A DNA stretch of 64,000 bases from a virus. Position 1 is the stretch's first letter. Every line of letters starts with the position of its first letter. The DNA lies in IMG/VR virus record IMGVR_UViG_3300010885_091183, positions 1-64,000 of that record. The stretch is one strand, 5' to 3'. A program made the position numbers and the translations under genes. This document shows, in pieces, positions 42,791 through 50,382 of the stretch. The notes beneath the pieces were generated by a model. That model had not been told where the DNA came from, made no database searches, and worked only from the letters and a program-made list of their open reading frames with translations.

Positions 42791-44113
42791 TCAGCAATTC
42801 CTCATTAAAAGCTCAGGAGCACTTGGAACACAGCGCATGATGGTCTTCAGGTCGCTCGGATTGCCGGTATAGGGCGTTTCCTTCAGGACAATACCGCTGA
42901 AGCTTGAAGCAGCTTCCTTCAGAATTTTGTATTGAGCGGTCAGGAATAGCATTCCGTCAATCCGCTCCATGAAATCATGATCTTCCTTGGCTGGCTTGCC
43001 ATCTTCGTCAACGCCACCATCGGCATCTTTCACATATTTGATCTTGATGTCCATGTAAGGGATGATTTCGCCGTCATCATCAATCATGGCTTCGGAATTA
43101 TCACTCTGAATTGTTTTTACAACCAGCTTTCCTGAGGTATAAGCACTCTTCAAGCTACCAGATAAATCCCAACCAAGTGTGGCAACAGTACCATCCTGTC
43201 CTACAACATGAATCATAAAGCTTCTTTTCTTGAAACCCTCGGCAATCGACTCCATCACCACTCTGCGTCGAAGAACATCTTTCTCCTCAGGACTGCCTTC
43301 TTCCATTCTCTTTTGCTCAGGCTCGGTGAGATAACGCTCGGGATCGTCTTCTTTTAGGCTCCATTTACCGATATCGACTCTTCCCCACTTATCATTGAAG
43401 CGGGTCGAAATGCGAATTGAATAATCACGCTCGTTATAAATGATGTCTTCGTTGTTGCCACCAGTACCGACCTGTACTGCTCCAAGAAGGCTCGCCATGT
43501 ACTTGCGGTGAAGGTCGCCCTTCATTCCCAGAAGACCTTTCAGCTTGATGAATACATTGTTCAATTCTGGAGTCACTTGAAGAGCGCTTAGTAGGTGGTT
43601 CACAAGGGAAACAGAGGGATTATTCTGGTCGAGATTCTGCTTGATGTTGTTGCGAATAGCCTTTCCTGCCTTTTCAATGTTGGCATTTTGGCGCAGAAAG
43701 CAAATTTGAAGGTTATCTTCCACGAATTTGCGGGGATAGGCTTCCAATTCCGCATCCCTAATTTGCTGGACCATTTCGATTAGCTTGCCGACATCTCCCT
43801 TGACGCTTTCTTTGAAAAATTCGTTTTTCCAAGTTTCAAAATCCTGATCGGATGCTTTTTCGGGCATGTCGGGAGATTGGGGGTCCTTGCTGACATCGGG
43901 CATTTCTGCTGCTTTTTTCTCAGCATCTGGAGAATTCTGCTGGGGTGCAGCACCGGGTGGAGCCATATTGGGAGCAGGAGGATTGGCGGCATTTGGGTCG
44001 CCGGGAGGAGGACCACCCATAGGAGGGAAATCTGGCTGTCCCATAGGAGATTGACCGCCCGGAACATCGCCACTTGCTTCTACCAGCCATTCTTCGAGTG
44101 CGTGCCTTGACAT
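42791..44113 (-). CDS. Large probable internal head protein with LxE-type N-terminus
   Basis: 440 residues, starting MSRHALEEWLVEASGDVPGG. Residues 10-12 read L-V-E after a short amphipathic segment, as in a T4-type capsid-targeting sequence and cleavage site. Residues 15-90 are Pro/Gly/Ala-rich and probably disordered. The remaining part is an alpha/beta domain with DLHRKYMASLLGAVQVGTGG, DYSIRISTRFNDKWGRVDIGKW and DGTVATLGWDL. No enzyme family recognised. A strong SD (AAGGATTAATT) and its place next to head-type genes suggest an internal virion protein. Confidence 0.65.
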   Translation of the reverse strand: MSRHALEEWLVEASGDVPGGQSPMGQPDFPPMGGPPPGDPNAANPPAPNMAPPGAAPQQNSPDAEKKAAEMPDVSKDPQSPDMPEKASDQDFETWKNEFFKESVKGDVGKLIEMVQQIRDAELEAYPRKFVEDNLQICFLRQNANIEKAGKAIRNNIKQNLDQNNPSVSLVNHLLSALQVTPELNNVFIKLKGLLGMKGDLHRKYMASLLGAVQVGTGGNNEDIIYNERDYSIRISTRFNDKWGRVDIGKWSLKEDDPERYLTEPEQKRMEEGSPEEKDVLRRRVVMESIAEGFKKRSFMIHVVGQDGTVATLGWDLSGSLKSAYTSGKLVVKTIQSDNSEAMIDDDGEIIPYMDIKIKYVKDADGGVDEDGKPAKEDHDFMERIDGMLFLTAQYKILKEAASSFSGIVLKETPYTGNPSDLKTIMRCVPSAPELLMRNC

Positions 44114-44115
44114 AA

Positions 44116-44625
44116 TTAATCCTTTTTCTTCTTCGCTTGATTGATGGCTCTAATAAGCTCTTTTCGATTGAAAGTTGTGTTATCCGTACCAATATTTATG
44201 TTGTTTTGCTGAAGGGCGTTCAAATGTGGTCCAGAATAAGCATAAGTGTTTTTCAATTTCAGCCTTGTCATCAAGTCCGCTGCCTTCAGCATCTTGTCCT
44301 GAAGATCAACCTTGGTTTTCACGAGATTGACCATCGCCTCCTTGCTGGATGTGGTGGCATCGCCGTCATTTATGACCATATTTGCGAAAGTTGACAAAAA
44401 ATCATCAACCTGCTTGCGGTCGTCACGGATGTTGTTCATGATCTCGTCCAACACCGTTAAATAATGCTGGTCGCTGATCAAAGCATCTGCCGGTGGCCCT
44501 GAGTTCTCTGGGATGCTCACATTCATTTTTGGCAGCATGGAATCAACTCGTTGCTCAAACGAAGATTCGGACTCTTCGATGATGACAACTTCTGTTTTTT
44601 CTTCAATTTTTGTTGTATTACTCAT
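44116..44625 (-). CDS. Unknown helical protein; small terminase (gp16-like) is one candidate
   Basis: 169 residues from ATG 44625. The N-terminal third is acidic and probably disordered (EKTEVVIIEESESSFEQ). The rest is helical: YLTVLDEIMNNIRDDRKQVDDFLSTFANMVIND, GDATTSSKEAMVNLVKTKVDLQDKMLKAADLMTRLKLKN, then a short basic C-terminal tail (NRKELIRAINQAKKKKD). A central pair of helices joined at 'TSSKEAMVNLVKTK' is the form of T4 gp16-type packaging subunits, so I consider TerS possible but unproven. It lies first in the minus-strand operon that continues with the 440-residue protein. Confidence 0.5.
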   Translation of the reverse strand: MSNTTKIEEKTEVVIIEESESSFEQRVDSMLPKMNVSIPENSGPPADALISDQHYLTVLDEIMNNIRDDRKQVDDFLSTFANMVINDGDATTSSKEAMVNLVKTKVDLQDKMLKAADLMTRLKLKNTYAYSGPHLNALQQNNINIGTDNTTFNRKELIRAINQAKKKKD

Positions 44626-44626
44626 C

Positions 44627-44634
44627 ACTAAATA
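44627..44634 (+). promoter_or_regulatory. Late-promoter-like element ACTAAATA
   Basis: ACTAAATA on the plus strand, 31 bases upstream of the ATG at 44666. It overlaps no coding start on this strand and shares its spacing with the other CTAAATA instances in the window. Confidence 0.45.
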
Positions 44635-44665
44635 TATAGGGTCGGGTTAATAGAAATGGAAAATT

Positions 44666-44974
44666 ATGCCACCAGCCAAGAAAACAACTTCAGATGTTTC
44701 TGACATAGTGACAAGGCACGATGAACGCATCACAACCATCGTTAAGTCTTTAGAAAATCATACTGAAAAAAACGAGAGTATTGACAAAGATATTCTCATT
44801 ATTAATAATGAAATCAAGGACATTAAACATAGTTTAGATGTGATGCAAAAAAAATTAGAAGCTGTCGATGGTATTTGGGGCAGAATTTTCGATAGTCTAT
44901 GGAAAATTGCCTTGATGGTAATAGGAGGCACGATACTTTACTTCTTGAATTTACAAAGTCCTCCGAATGATTGA
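44666..44974 (+). CDS. Coiled-coil plus single C-terminal TM protein (XhlA/holin-like)
   Basis: 102 residues. A heptad-patterned helix (residues 12-65: DIVTRHDERITTIVKSLENH, IDKDILIINNEIKDIKHSL) is followed by a single transmembrane segment (IALMVIGGTILYFLN) and a short polar tail. This is the architecture of XhlA-type hemolysin/holin-associated and some spanin-like proteins, cytoplasmic or periplasmic coil with one membrane anchor. No Lys-box or enzymatic motif. A lysis-related role is a guess from shape alone. Confidence 0.6.
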   Translation: MPPAKKTTSDVSDIVTRHDERITTIVKSLENHTEKNESIDKDILIINNEIKDIKHSLDVMQKKLEAVDGIWGRIFDSLWKIALMVIGGTILYFLNLQSPPND

Positions 44975-44991
44975 AAAATACAGGATAAACG

Positions 44992-44999
44992 GCTAAATA
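44992..44999 (+). promoter_or_regulatory. Late-promoter-like element GCTAAATA
   Basis: GCTAAATA 29 bases upstream of the ATG at 45029 of the nucleotidyltransferase gene. The intergenic stretch 44975-45028 has no other feature. Confidence 0.45.
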
Positions 45000-45028
45000 A
45001 TTTACAATCTTACAGCTAGGGATGTCAC

Positions 45029-46507
45029 ATGGCACATTATTTCTCAGATTATTTGAAATTTAGAGAAGAAAAAGAAGCGGAGCCAGTCACAGGCGTTACC
45101 GCAAAAATCAAGCTCCAAAAGAAGGAAGGTGGCGATAAGGAATTCACGCCATTCATGATTGATAAGTCCAATCATGCCAATCTTGCCAAGGTCGTCAAGG
45201 CATTTACAAATTCCAACAAGGTGACTGTTGGCTACACGACGATTGAAAAAAACAAAGGCGAAGTTGAACCTCAACTCAAAAAGAAATCTCTGTATTTGAC
45301 AGGAGGTGCAGTTCGTGACCACCTCATGGGAAAAACTCCCAACAACTATGATCTGGTCACAGATGCTACACCAAGCGAAATCAGAATGATTCTGTCTCAA
45401 AATGGTTTCAAAGAGGTCAAACCCAGCCACGGAGCTATCAAGAATTATTCCAGCCTGCCTGTTGCTGGCAATAAGAACAAAGTTTTCTATGCCAGCAAGT
45501 GGGACAAAAAAAGCAAGGAAATGGAGATTACGGCTGAGGTGAATGGCCAACCCTTTATTCTTTCGACACTTTCTAAGTCTCCCAAAAGCAAAAACTTCAC
45601 ACCAGATGATGCCATGAGCGCAGCAAACATCGAGGAAGATGCATCAAATCGTGACTTCACCATCAACTCCATGTATATTCCCTTGACCAACGAAGATGGT
45701 CCCAACAGCGATCTGATTGATCCATTCGGCGGTGCCAATCATTTGAAGTCTGGTGAGATCAAGGCTGTTGGAGAGAAGTTTGGTGATCGCATGAAGGAAG
45801 ATCCCATGACGGCATTTCGCTTGCTAAACCACTTCAATCGTTTTGGAAAAGGCAATTCACTTCCAGACAAGTATATGAGTGTCGTCAAAGCTCACAAAGA
45901 CTGGAAATTGCCCTCGGGCTGTGCCAAGACAGAGTTTGTCAAGGGTTTAGAAAATCCAGATACTGATGCCAGAAAATATATGAAGACAGCTTCAGATTCT
46001 GGTTTGTTGAATTTAATTTTCCCGAATATTGAATTTAGCGGAGACGACTTGCCGGAAGAACTCAGGAACGACAGATGGATGTCGGCTGCTTGGACCATGC
46101 GCAACAACAATCCTGACGATGTTCGTCAGATTCTATTGCAAGGCGGTTGGTCTAAACAAGAAGCTAACGATGTGGTTTACTTGGTTAAGTTATTCCAATG
46201 GTCGAAAGGTAAGTTTGATCCCGATCAGTTTTATGATATGGTTCAAACCCACAGCGGTTTGACTAGGTCCAAGATCAAGGATTGGATGCAGATGGCAAAG
46301 GCCCACAATCCCGATGTGGATACCTTCCTCAGTTTTGACAGCGGTGATCTTTCTCCCTATCAAAGCGAAGATGACGGCAAAAGGAAGATCAACCCTCTTT
46401 ATCTCAAGTTCATGGGCAGAACCCCAGTAGGTGGCGAATTTGATGCCATTAAGCGCACTTTGATGACCAACCGCTGGAATGACTTAAGAAGCAAGCAAAA
46501 TGGCTAA
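45029..46507 (+). CDS. Class II poly(A) polymerase / CCA-adding-type nucleotidyltransferase, altered active site
   Basis: 492 residues. The Pol-beta-type head shows TGGAVRDHLMG and, where the catalytic D-x-D belongs, N-Y-D (residues about 111-113, AAC TAT GAT in the DNA). The second motif is intact (ASNRDFTINSMYIPL) and so is DPMTAFRLLNHFNRFG, the neck motif of this family. The family adds CCA or A tails to RNA 3' ends. The first metal-binding Asp is replaced by Asn, so activity is uncertain. N-terminus MAHYFSDYLKFREEKE resembles the candidate capsid-targeting segments. It overlaps the HAD gene by 8 bases, the classical sign of a coupled pair. Confidence 0.85.
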   Translation: MAHYFSDYLKFREEKEAEPVTGVTAKIKLQKKEGGDKEFTPFMIDKSNHANLAKVVKAFTNSNKVTVGYTTIEKNKGEVEPQLKKKSLYLTGGAVRDHLMGKTPNNYDLVTDATPSEIRMILSQNGFKEVKPSHGAIKNYSSLPVAGNKNKVFYASKWDKKSKEMEITAEVNGQPFILSTLSKSPKSKNFTPDDAMSAANIEEDASNRDFTINSMYIPLTNEDGPNSDLIDPFGGANHLKSGEIKAVGEKFGDRMKEDPMTAFRLLNHFNRFGKGNSLPDKYMSVVKAHKDWKLPSGCAKTEFVKGLENPDTDARKYMKTASDSGLLNLIFPNIEFSGDDLPEELRNDRWMSAAWTMRNNNPDDVRQILLQGGWSKQEANDVVYLVKLFQWSKGKFDPDQFYDMVQTHSGLTRSKIKDWMQMAKAHNPDVDTFLSFDSGDLSPYQSEDDGKRKINPLYLKFMGRTPVGGEFDAIKRTLMTNRWNDLRSKQNG

Positions 46508-47111
46508 AATATCAAGATTTAAGGAATATTGCCAGAATAGACTGAACGAGAGCGCAGTTAATGTGTCTAGATTGATCATCTACGACTTCGATGGCACTTT
46601 GTTTCATTCCCCAGACTCAGATACTGGTAAGGTTTTATATAAAGATATAACTGGATATCCTTGGCCTCATCGTGGATGGTGGGGCAGGCTAGAAACTTTG
46701 TCGCCTCCCTTGGTTCCTGAAATGCCGGGACCAGAATGGTATATCACCAAGTCAGTTGAAAGCTGTAAGAATGATCTAAGTGATTCTGAAGCTACCGTTG
46801 TGTTGATGACGGGTCGTCCCAACCAGTTTCGTCGCAGGATTACGCAGATTCTTGATCATGCTGACCTCAAAATGGACGGATATTTCCTGACTGGCCAACC
46901 GGGAACTGTTGGCAGCAGCACTTTTGAAATTAAATTCAATTTTATTATGGGTCTCTTGAACCCAAATTATAAAACACTTGAAATTCACGAAGATAGACCA
47001 GATCAAATACTTAAATTTAAGGAATTTGTTCCTGAGGTTAAAACGAAATTTCCTAATATTAAGAAAATAGTCATTAATGATATTCCAAATAATGTGTCGC
47101 ACGAGCACTAG
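46500..47111 (+). CDS. HAD phosphatase of the RNA-repair 'Swiss Army Knife' type (HAD_SAK-like)
   Basis: 203 residues. HAD motifs: IYDFDGTLFHSP (D-x-D nucleophile), VLMTGRP (motif II Thr), FEIKFNF (motif III Lys) and IHEDRPDQ (motif IV acids). The further features 'GWW', 'LMTGR-x-x-x-F' and 'HEDR' near the end fit the family named after RNA-repair proteins in which HAD domains act on RNA ends. It starts MAKISRFKEYCQNRLNES: aromatic segment then L-N-E (15-17), i.e. the capsid-targeting and cleavage-site form. Coupled to the nucleotidyltransferase gene. Together they suggest a two-enzyme RNA-end module. TAG lies in a CTAG shared with the convergent gene. Confidence 0.75.
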   Translation: MAKISRFKEYCQNRLNESAVNVSRLIIYDFDGTLFHSPDSDTGKVLYKDITGYPWPHRGWWGRLETLSPPLVPEMPGPEWYITKSVESCKNDLSDSEATVVLMTGRPNQFRRRITQILDHADLKMDGYFLTGQPGTVGSSTFEIKFNFIMGLLNPNYKTLEIHEDRPDQILKFKEFVPEVKTKFPNIKKIVINDIPNNVSHEH

Positions 47112-47440
47112 TTTTTTAAAAAATTCTTTTCGTATATTTGATAAACTTCGCTATATGCCACTCCCCATGAGGCATCATGAACTTGGTCCTGAAATTCGTG
47201 GGGGTTGAGAGAGTCGTGTAGATGATTCCACGCACGGGCATGGGCAAATTCATGCAAAATAGTGTCTATTGCAGAAGCTTCGCTGAGGTTGCTGTCTATT
47301 CTAATGTAGAATTTTTTGTTTTTTAGGCAACAATCCCCATCGAGATTTTTAAGACTGGTTCTGCGTATGCTTACCGGAAACGCAAGCTTGCATCTTTGTT
47401 TTAGGATATCGACTACTTGTTTGTATGCTTCATATGACAT
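47108..47440 (-). CDS. SprT-like zinc metallopeptidase
   Basis: 110 residues. The catalytic H-E-x-x-H is in TILHEFAHARAW (about residues 63-67), followed by a third-ligand segment HDASWGVAYSEVYQIYE, as in SprT and small HExxH domains. Size fits a minimal SprT domain without the zinc ribbon. Family members cleave DNA-protein crosslinks or other substrates. A late-promoter element TATAAATA lies 36 bases upstream on this strand. The TAG stop is shared (CTAG) with the HAD gene. Confidence 0.8.
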   Translation of the reverse strand: MSYEAYKQVVDILKQRCKLAFPVSIRRTSLKNLDGDCCLKNKKFYIRIDSNLSEASAIDTILHEFAHARAWNHLHDSLNPHEFQDQVHDASWGVAYSEVYQIYEKNFLKN

Positions 47441-47475
47441 TCATGCCGCCTGAAAACACTTTGGAAAAGCGGAAA

Positions 47476-47483
47476 TATTTATA
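47476..47483 (-). promoter_or_regulatory. T4-type late promoter element TATAAATA
   Basis: Exact TATAAATA on the minus strand, 36 bases upstream of the SprT-like gene's start at 47440. Confidence 0.7.
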
Positions 47484-47502
47484 GCTGTTACTCAATAAAA
47501 AC

Positions 47503-48363
47503 ATGGAGTATTTTGTCAGCAGCGAAAACACAACCTATTATCAATGGCAATATGAATTGATGATAGAGAGTTTTATTGCTCAGGGTGAAGCAAATAATCT
47601 TATTATATCCGTGGCAGAAACGGATGATCCGGGGTATTTTTTCCCCGTAAACATCAACAATCACAACAATAAATTTTTACACAATAATATCGGCCATAAA
47701 AGGGGATTTGTAAAACTAAATCAATTATATTCTTTAATTCATTGCATACAAAATAACAAGATCAAAAATGAATTTACGATTATCGATCCTCATGTCTTGA
47801 TAAGTCAACAAGGTTTTCAGCCATTTCCTGAAAATCAATTCAGAGCCTGCATCTTCGCTCCTGACGCTACTTTTACATTCCAAAACGCAGAAAAAATGGC
47901 GGGCGATTTTTGGGAAGTGATGCCAAACAACAAAGAATATTACTTAAAAAATTGGGTCCCCTTGGGGGGAATCATGTGTTTCAAGGAATTCACATTTGAA
48001 TTTTTCAACAGGGTTTTGCAGGTTGCCGAAACCTTGATTTTGCGCCAGTTGATTAACAAAAGAACAATTTGGAAAGAAACTGTCAAATTAGCATGGGCTT
48101 TGAATTTGTCTGATGTCTTCGATCAAGCTTATATTTTTGGCACATACGGTCTATCATCAACGATGATTGACAGTAAAATCACCCCGTTCATCGACTATGA
48201 TCATGGCATGCCACCAGTTTTCAACAAGTCGATGTACACCTATCCCATGCCAAAAAGGATTTGTTTTGGCGATCCAATTGAAACAATAAGCAAACTGATA
48301 CAGACTCCTACTGCACACTACATGTCAGAATTGGCTTCCAACATTCTCAAGAAAAGGTCTTGA
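47503..48363 (+). CDS. GT-A-like glycosyltransferase (HPAT/SGT-type), probable
   Basis: 286 residues. The plan resembles eukaryotic-type arabinosyl/galactosyl transferases: YYQWQYELMIESFIAQGEANNLIISVAETDDP, then GHKRGFVKLNQLYSLIHCIQ, and FTIIDPHVLISQ where a D-P-D metal motif would be expected (His replaces the second Asp). The second half (DFWEVMPNNKEYY, NWVPLGGIMCF, TKFIDYDHG) looks like a sugar-acceptor domain. I infer a glycosyltransferase fold with moderate confidence; enzyme activity is uncertain because the D-x-D is altered. Starts 20 bases downstream of the late-promoter region on the other strand, with no strong SD. Confidence 0.5.
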   Translation: MEYFVSSENTTYYQWQYELMIESFIAQGEANNLIISVAETDDPGYFFPVNINNHNNKFLHNNIGHKRGFVKLNQLYSLIHCIQNNKIKNEFTIIDPHVLISQQGFQPFPENQFRACIFAPDATFTFQNAEKMAGDFWEVMPNNKEYYLKNWVPLGGIMCFKEFTFEFFNRVLQVAETLILRQLINKRTIWKETVKLAWALNLSDVFDQAYIFGTYGLSSTMIDSKITPFIDYDHGMPPVFNKSMYTYPMPKRICFGDPIETISKLIQTPTAHYMSELASNILKKRS

Positions 48364-48364
48364 T

Positions 48365-48724
48365 ATGCTTGATCACAAACTTGATTTCAACCTCATAGAA
48401 AAATGTACTATGGAAAATGCGATTGAACAAGAAGTGAAAATAGTTCAAATCACTTCCATCACGGATTCATTCAAAAAGAAAATTCAAGAAAATTACCTTT
48501 TATTGCGGGATCGTTACGGAGAAAGCATGTCAAAAGTAATCATGGCAGCAGCTTTGGTTGGATGTTTAAGTCCAATTCCGGGTACGAGTGTGCTAGTAGC
48601 CTTGCCATTTGTGGGTTTGGGAGAATTGATGAACTGGCTCATCCAAAATCCAGAAACCCACAGGGAAATCTGCAATTCCTATGAAATGGAAACCAAGATG
48701 ATTATGAGCACAATGTTAAAATGA
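48365..48724 (+). CDS. Small membrane-associated protein
   Basis: 119 residues. A charged N-terminal half precedes RYGESMSKVIMAAALVGCLSPIPGTSVLVALPFVGLGELMNWL, a long hydrophobic stretch with two helices joined at P-I-P-G-T-S. The 'RYG...A(G)xxxPxPGTS' pattern is seen in small bacterial membrane proteins of unknown function. One base separates it from the glycosyltransferase-like gene, so they are coupled. Its end overlaps the convergent SpeD-like gene by 9 bases. Confidence 0.6.
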   Translation: MLDHKLDFNLIEKCTMENAIEQEVKIVQITSITDSFKKKIQENYLLLRDRYGESMSKVIMAAALVGCLSPIPGTSVLVALPFVGLGELMNWLIQNPETHREICNSYEMETKMIMSTMLK

Positions 48725-49102
48725 TCCAATATGGGTCCATTCAGGAATAATATTATTTCTGTCTAGAAGAATGTAACCACCACTTACAACATTCATAGTT
48801 TCTCGAACAAAATCAATCACTTTCTGCACATCAAAATCCTTGCAGGAATACACATCCATTCTGATGTAAGGCGCAGCTTCCTTGTGCCACACATGAATGC
48901 TGCTGTGACTTGTTTCAATCACTATGGTCCCTGTAACTCCTTCGTTGCCTGCCGTGTTGCAATATTTTGCTACGGGTGGTATTAGAATGTTCATATCAAT
49001 TATTTCAACGAGTTTGATAAGCCAGTTTTTGCATTCTTCCTCGCTGATGATGGGGCTTTTGACTGATGCGTTGAGCACCAAATGTTTGTGGTTCTTTTCC
49101 AT
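48716..49102 (-). CDS. S-adenosylmethionine decarboxylase (SpeD)-like protein
   Basis: 128 residues, the length of bacterial class 1b SpeD. The key region reads GVTGTIVIETSHSSIHVWHKE...RMDVYSCKD. Aligned with SpeD (G-V-S-G-x-V-V-I-S-E-S-H-x-S/T-I-H-T-W-P-E...D-x-F-T-C-G), it keeps the Ser that becomes the pyruvoyl group, the His five residues later and the downstream Cys, but has Thr in place of the Glu just before the cleavage site. SpeD makes decarboxylated SAM for spermidine synthesis; some family members are reported to act on arginine or ornithine. Self-processing is therefore plausible but unproven. SD GAGGAAAT. Confidence 0.8.
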   Translation of the reverse strand: MEKNHKHLVLNASVKSPIISEEECKNWLIKLVEIIDMNILIPPVAKYCNTAGNEGVTGTIVIETSHSSIHVWHKEAAPYIRMDVYSCKDFDVQKVIDFVRETMNVVSGGYILLDRNNIIPEWTHIGSF

Positions 49103-49164
49103 TATTTCCTCAAAAAAATTATTGAAACAAGTCTCGTAAATATTCCATCACGACAAGGACACTT

Positions 49165-49401
49165 ATGATTAAAGTTAGTCATCAAAAAGGAGTAATCTTT
49201 ATCACAGATGAACACGACCATGCAAAAGTAATCATAAGTAATTTAAAAGAATTTTCTGACATAATTCAAAAAATTAAAAATTCCAATCTTGAAGAAACTG
49301 ATGAAATTAAGTATAAAACCCGAATCGGCATCATTGACATGCTGAATTCAGTTAGACTCGAATTTCTCCGTTATAGAGAACTGAAATGTTTAAAAAATTA
49401 A
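49165..49401 (+). CDS. Small unknown protein (78 residues)
   Basis: Begins MIKVSHQKGVIFITDEHDHAKVI after an AAGGACACTT SD; beta-turn-beta then helices (EFSDIIQKIKNSNLEE, IGIIDMLNSVRLEFLRYREL). A CGTAAATA sequence lies about 25 bases upstream and may be a variant late element. Its end overlaps the ClpP-like gene by 16 bases, so they are co-translated. Function unknown. Confidence 0.6.
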   Translation: MIKVSHQKGVIFITDEHDHAKVIISNLKEFSDIIQKIKNSNLEETDEIKYKTRIGIIDMLNSVRLEFLRYRELKCLKN

Positions 49402-49997
49402 TCGTTGATCCACGCATTCGTTCCAAACATAGCGAATTGATTGAAAACCCTGTGGTGGTTTTGGTTCAGCAATTCACGGAAATTGCCGTCAAAGATTTTC
49501 GTAAGGAAATGGAAGATGCACAGCAAACAGGACAGCCCTTCGTGCCAATTTTAATCGACTCATACGGCGGTAGCGTTTACGGTTGTCTCGATATGATATC
49601 CCATGTTGAAAAGTGTAGCCTTCCGGTTTACACCATCTGTACAGGTAAAGCTATGAGCGCTGGAGCAATCCTCTTCAGCACAGGCCAAAAGAGATTCATG
49701 AGTGAAATTGCAACTTTGATGCTTCACGATGCAGCAACCAACACGGTTGGTAAAAACGAGGAAATCAAAGCCGATGCCAAGGAATGCGACCGACTCAATA
49801 AATTAATTTTCCAAATCATGGCCAGAAATTGCGGTCAAAAGGAAGGCTACTTTGACAAATTAATTCACGAAAAAAGTCACGCTGACATTTTCTTGACGGC
49901 CAAAGAAGCTAAAAAACATAAAATTTGCACACATATCGGTATGCCTGAGATGCTGATTGAGGTCAAAGTCAAATACTCTTTTATTGAAAGTGCTTGA
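49386..49997 (+). CDS. ClpP-like (S14) serine protease
   Basis: 203 residues. The ClpP fold is evident: VPILIDSYGGSVYGCLDM (first loop), CTGKAMSAGAIL with the nucleophile Ser (about 97), TLMLHDAAT with the catalytic His (about 119), and SHADIFLTAKEAKKHKICTHIG with the third residue Asp (about 173). All triad positions are conserved. It may serve as a prohead or housekeeping protease; ClpP-type enzymes are used by several phages for head maturation. With many proteins bearing (I/L)-x-E sites in the window, a role as processing enzyme is possible but not shown. One base separates it from the next gene. Confidence 0.88.
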   Translation: MFKKLIVDPRIRSKHSELIENPVVVLVQQFTEIAVKDFRKEMEDAQQTGQPFVPILIDSYGGSVYGCLDMISHVEKCSLPVYTICTGKAMSAGAILFSTGQKRFMSEIATLMLHDAATNTVGKNEEIKADAKECDRLNKLIFQIMARNCGQKEGYFDKLIHEKSHADIFLTAKEAKKHKICTHIGMPEMLIEVKVKYSFIESA

Positions 49998-49998
49998 T

Positions 49999-50382
49999 AT
50001 GTATACAGCAGTTGTTTTGGACGAACTTTCTCAATCTAATTTAATTTCCCACTTTGTTTCGCAGGTTCCAGATGGATGGGAAATGATCTGTCACCACATG
50101 ACTATCAACCTTGGCAAAGCCGTGGATGGACCTGCCGCTGATCTACTTGGAAATTATGCAAAGTTGATAGTGACAAAAGTGGGTCAAAGTGATAAAGTAA
50201 TCGCTGTTGAAGTAGAAACCGATGTGCCAAGCAAAAAAAGCCCCAAGCATATAACGGTAGCTCTTAACAGAGTCGCTGGCGGTAAGCCCAAAGATAGCAA
50301 TAATTTGCAGTCTTGGACACCAATACCATCGATCCAACTCTCGGGAGTTGTCCAAGAAGTAGCATTAAAGGAATTGTCATGA
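49999..50382 (+). CDS. 2H phosphoesterase resembling the tRNA-ligase CPD domain
   Basis: 128 residues, start ATG 49999 just after the ClpP stop. Two H-x-T motifs are spaced as in the cyclic phosphodiesterase domain of fungal-type tRNA ligases: CHHMTINLG (about residue 35) and PKHITVALN (about 92), followed by GGKPKDSNNLQSW, which parallels the 'KPxxSNxLxxW' end of that domain. That domain opens 2',3'-cyclic phosphates on the 5' half of a cleaved tRNA before ligation. I infer an RNA-repair role. The gene is followed in ATGA overlap by a 96-residue protein. Confidence 0.72.
   Translation: MYTAVVLDELSQSNLISHFVSQVPDGWEMICHHMTINLGKAVDGPAADLLGNYAKLIVTKVGQSDKVIAVEVETDVPSKKSPKHITVALNRVAGGKPKDSNNLQSWTPIPSIQLSGVVQEVALKELS

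Noticed and set aside
49386-49997. ClpP-like protein as the definite prohead protease cutting the (I/L)-x-E sites
   Set aside because: T4 gp21 belongs to another protease family, ClpP-type cleavage does not favour Glu at the site, and the real head protease may lie outside the window; kept only as a possibility.
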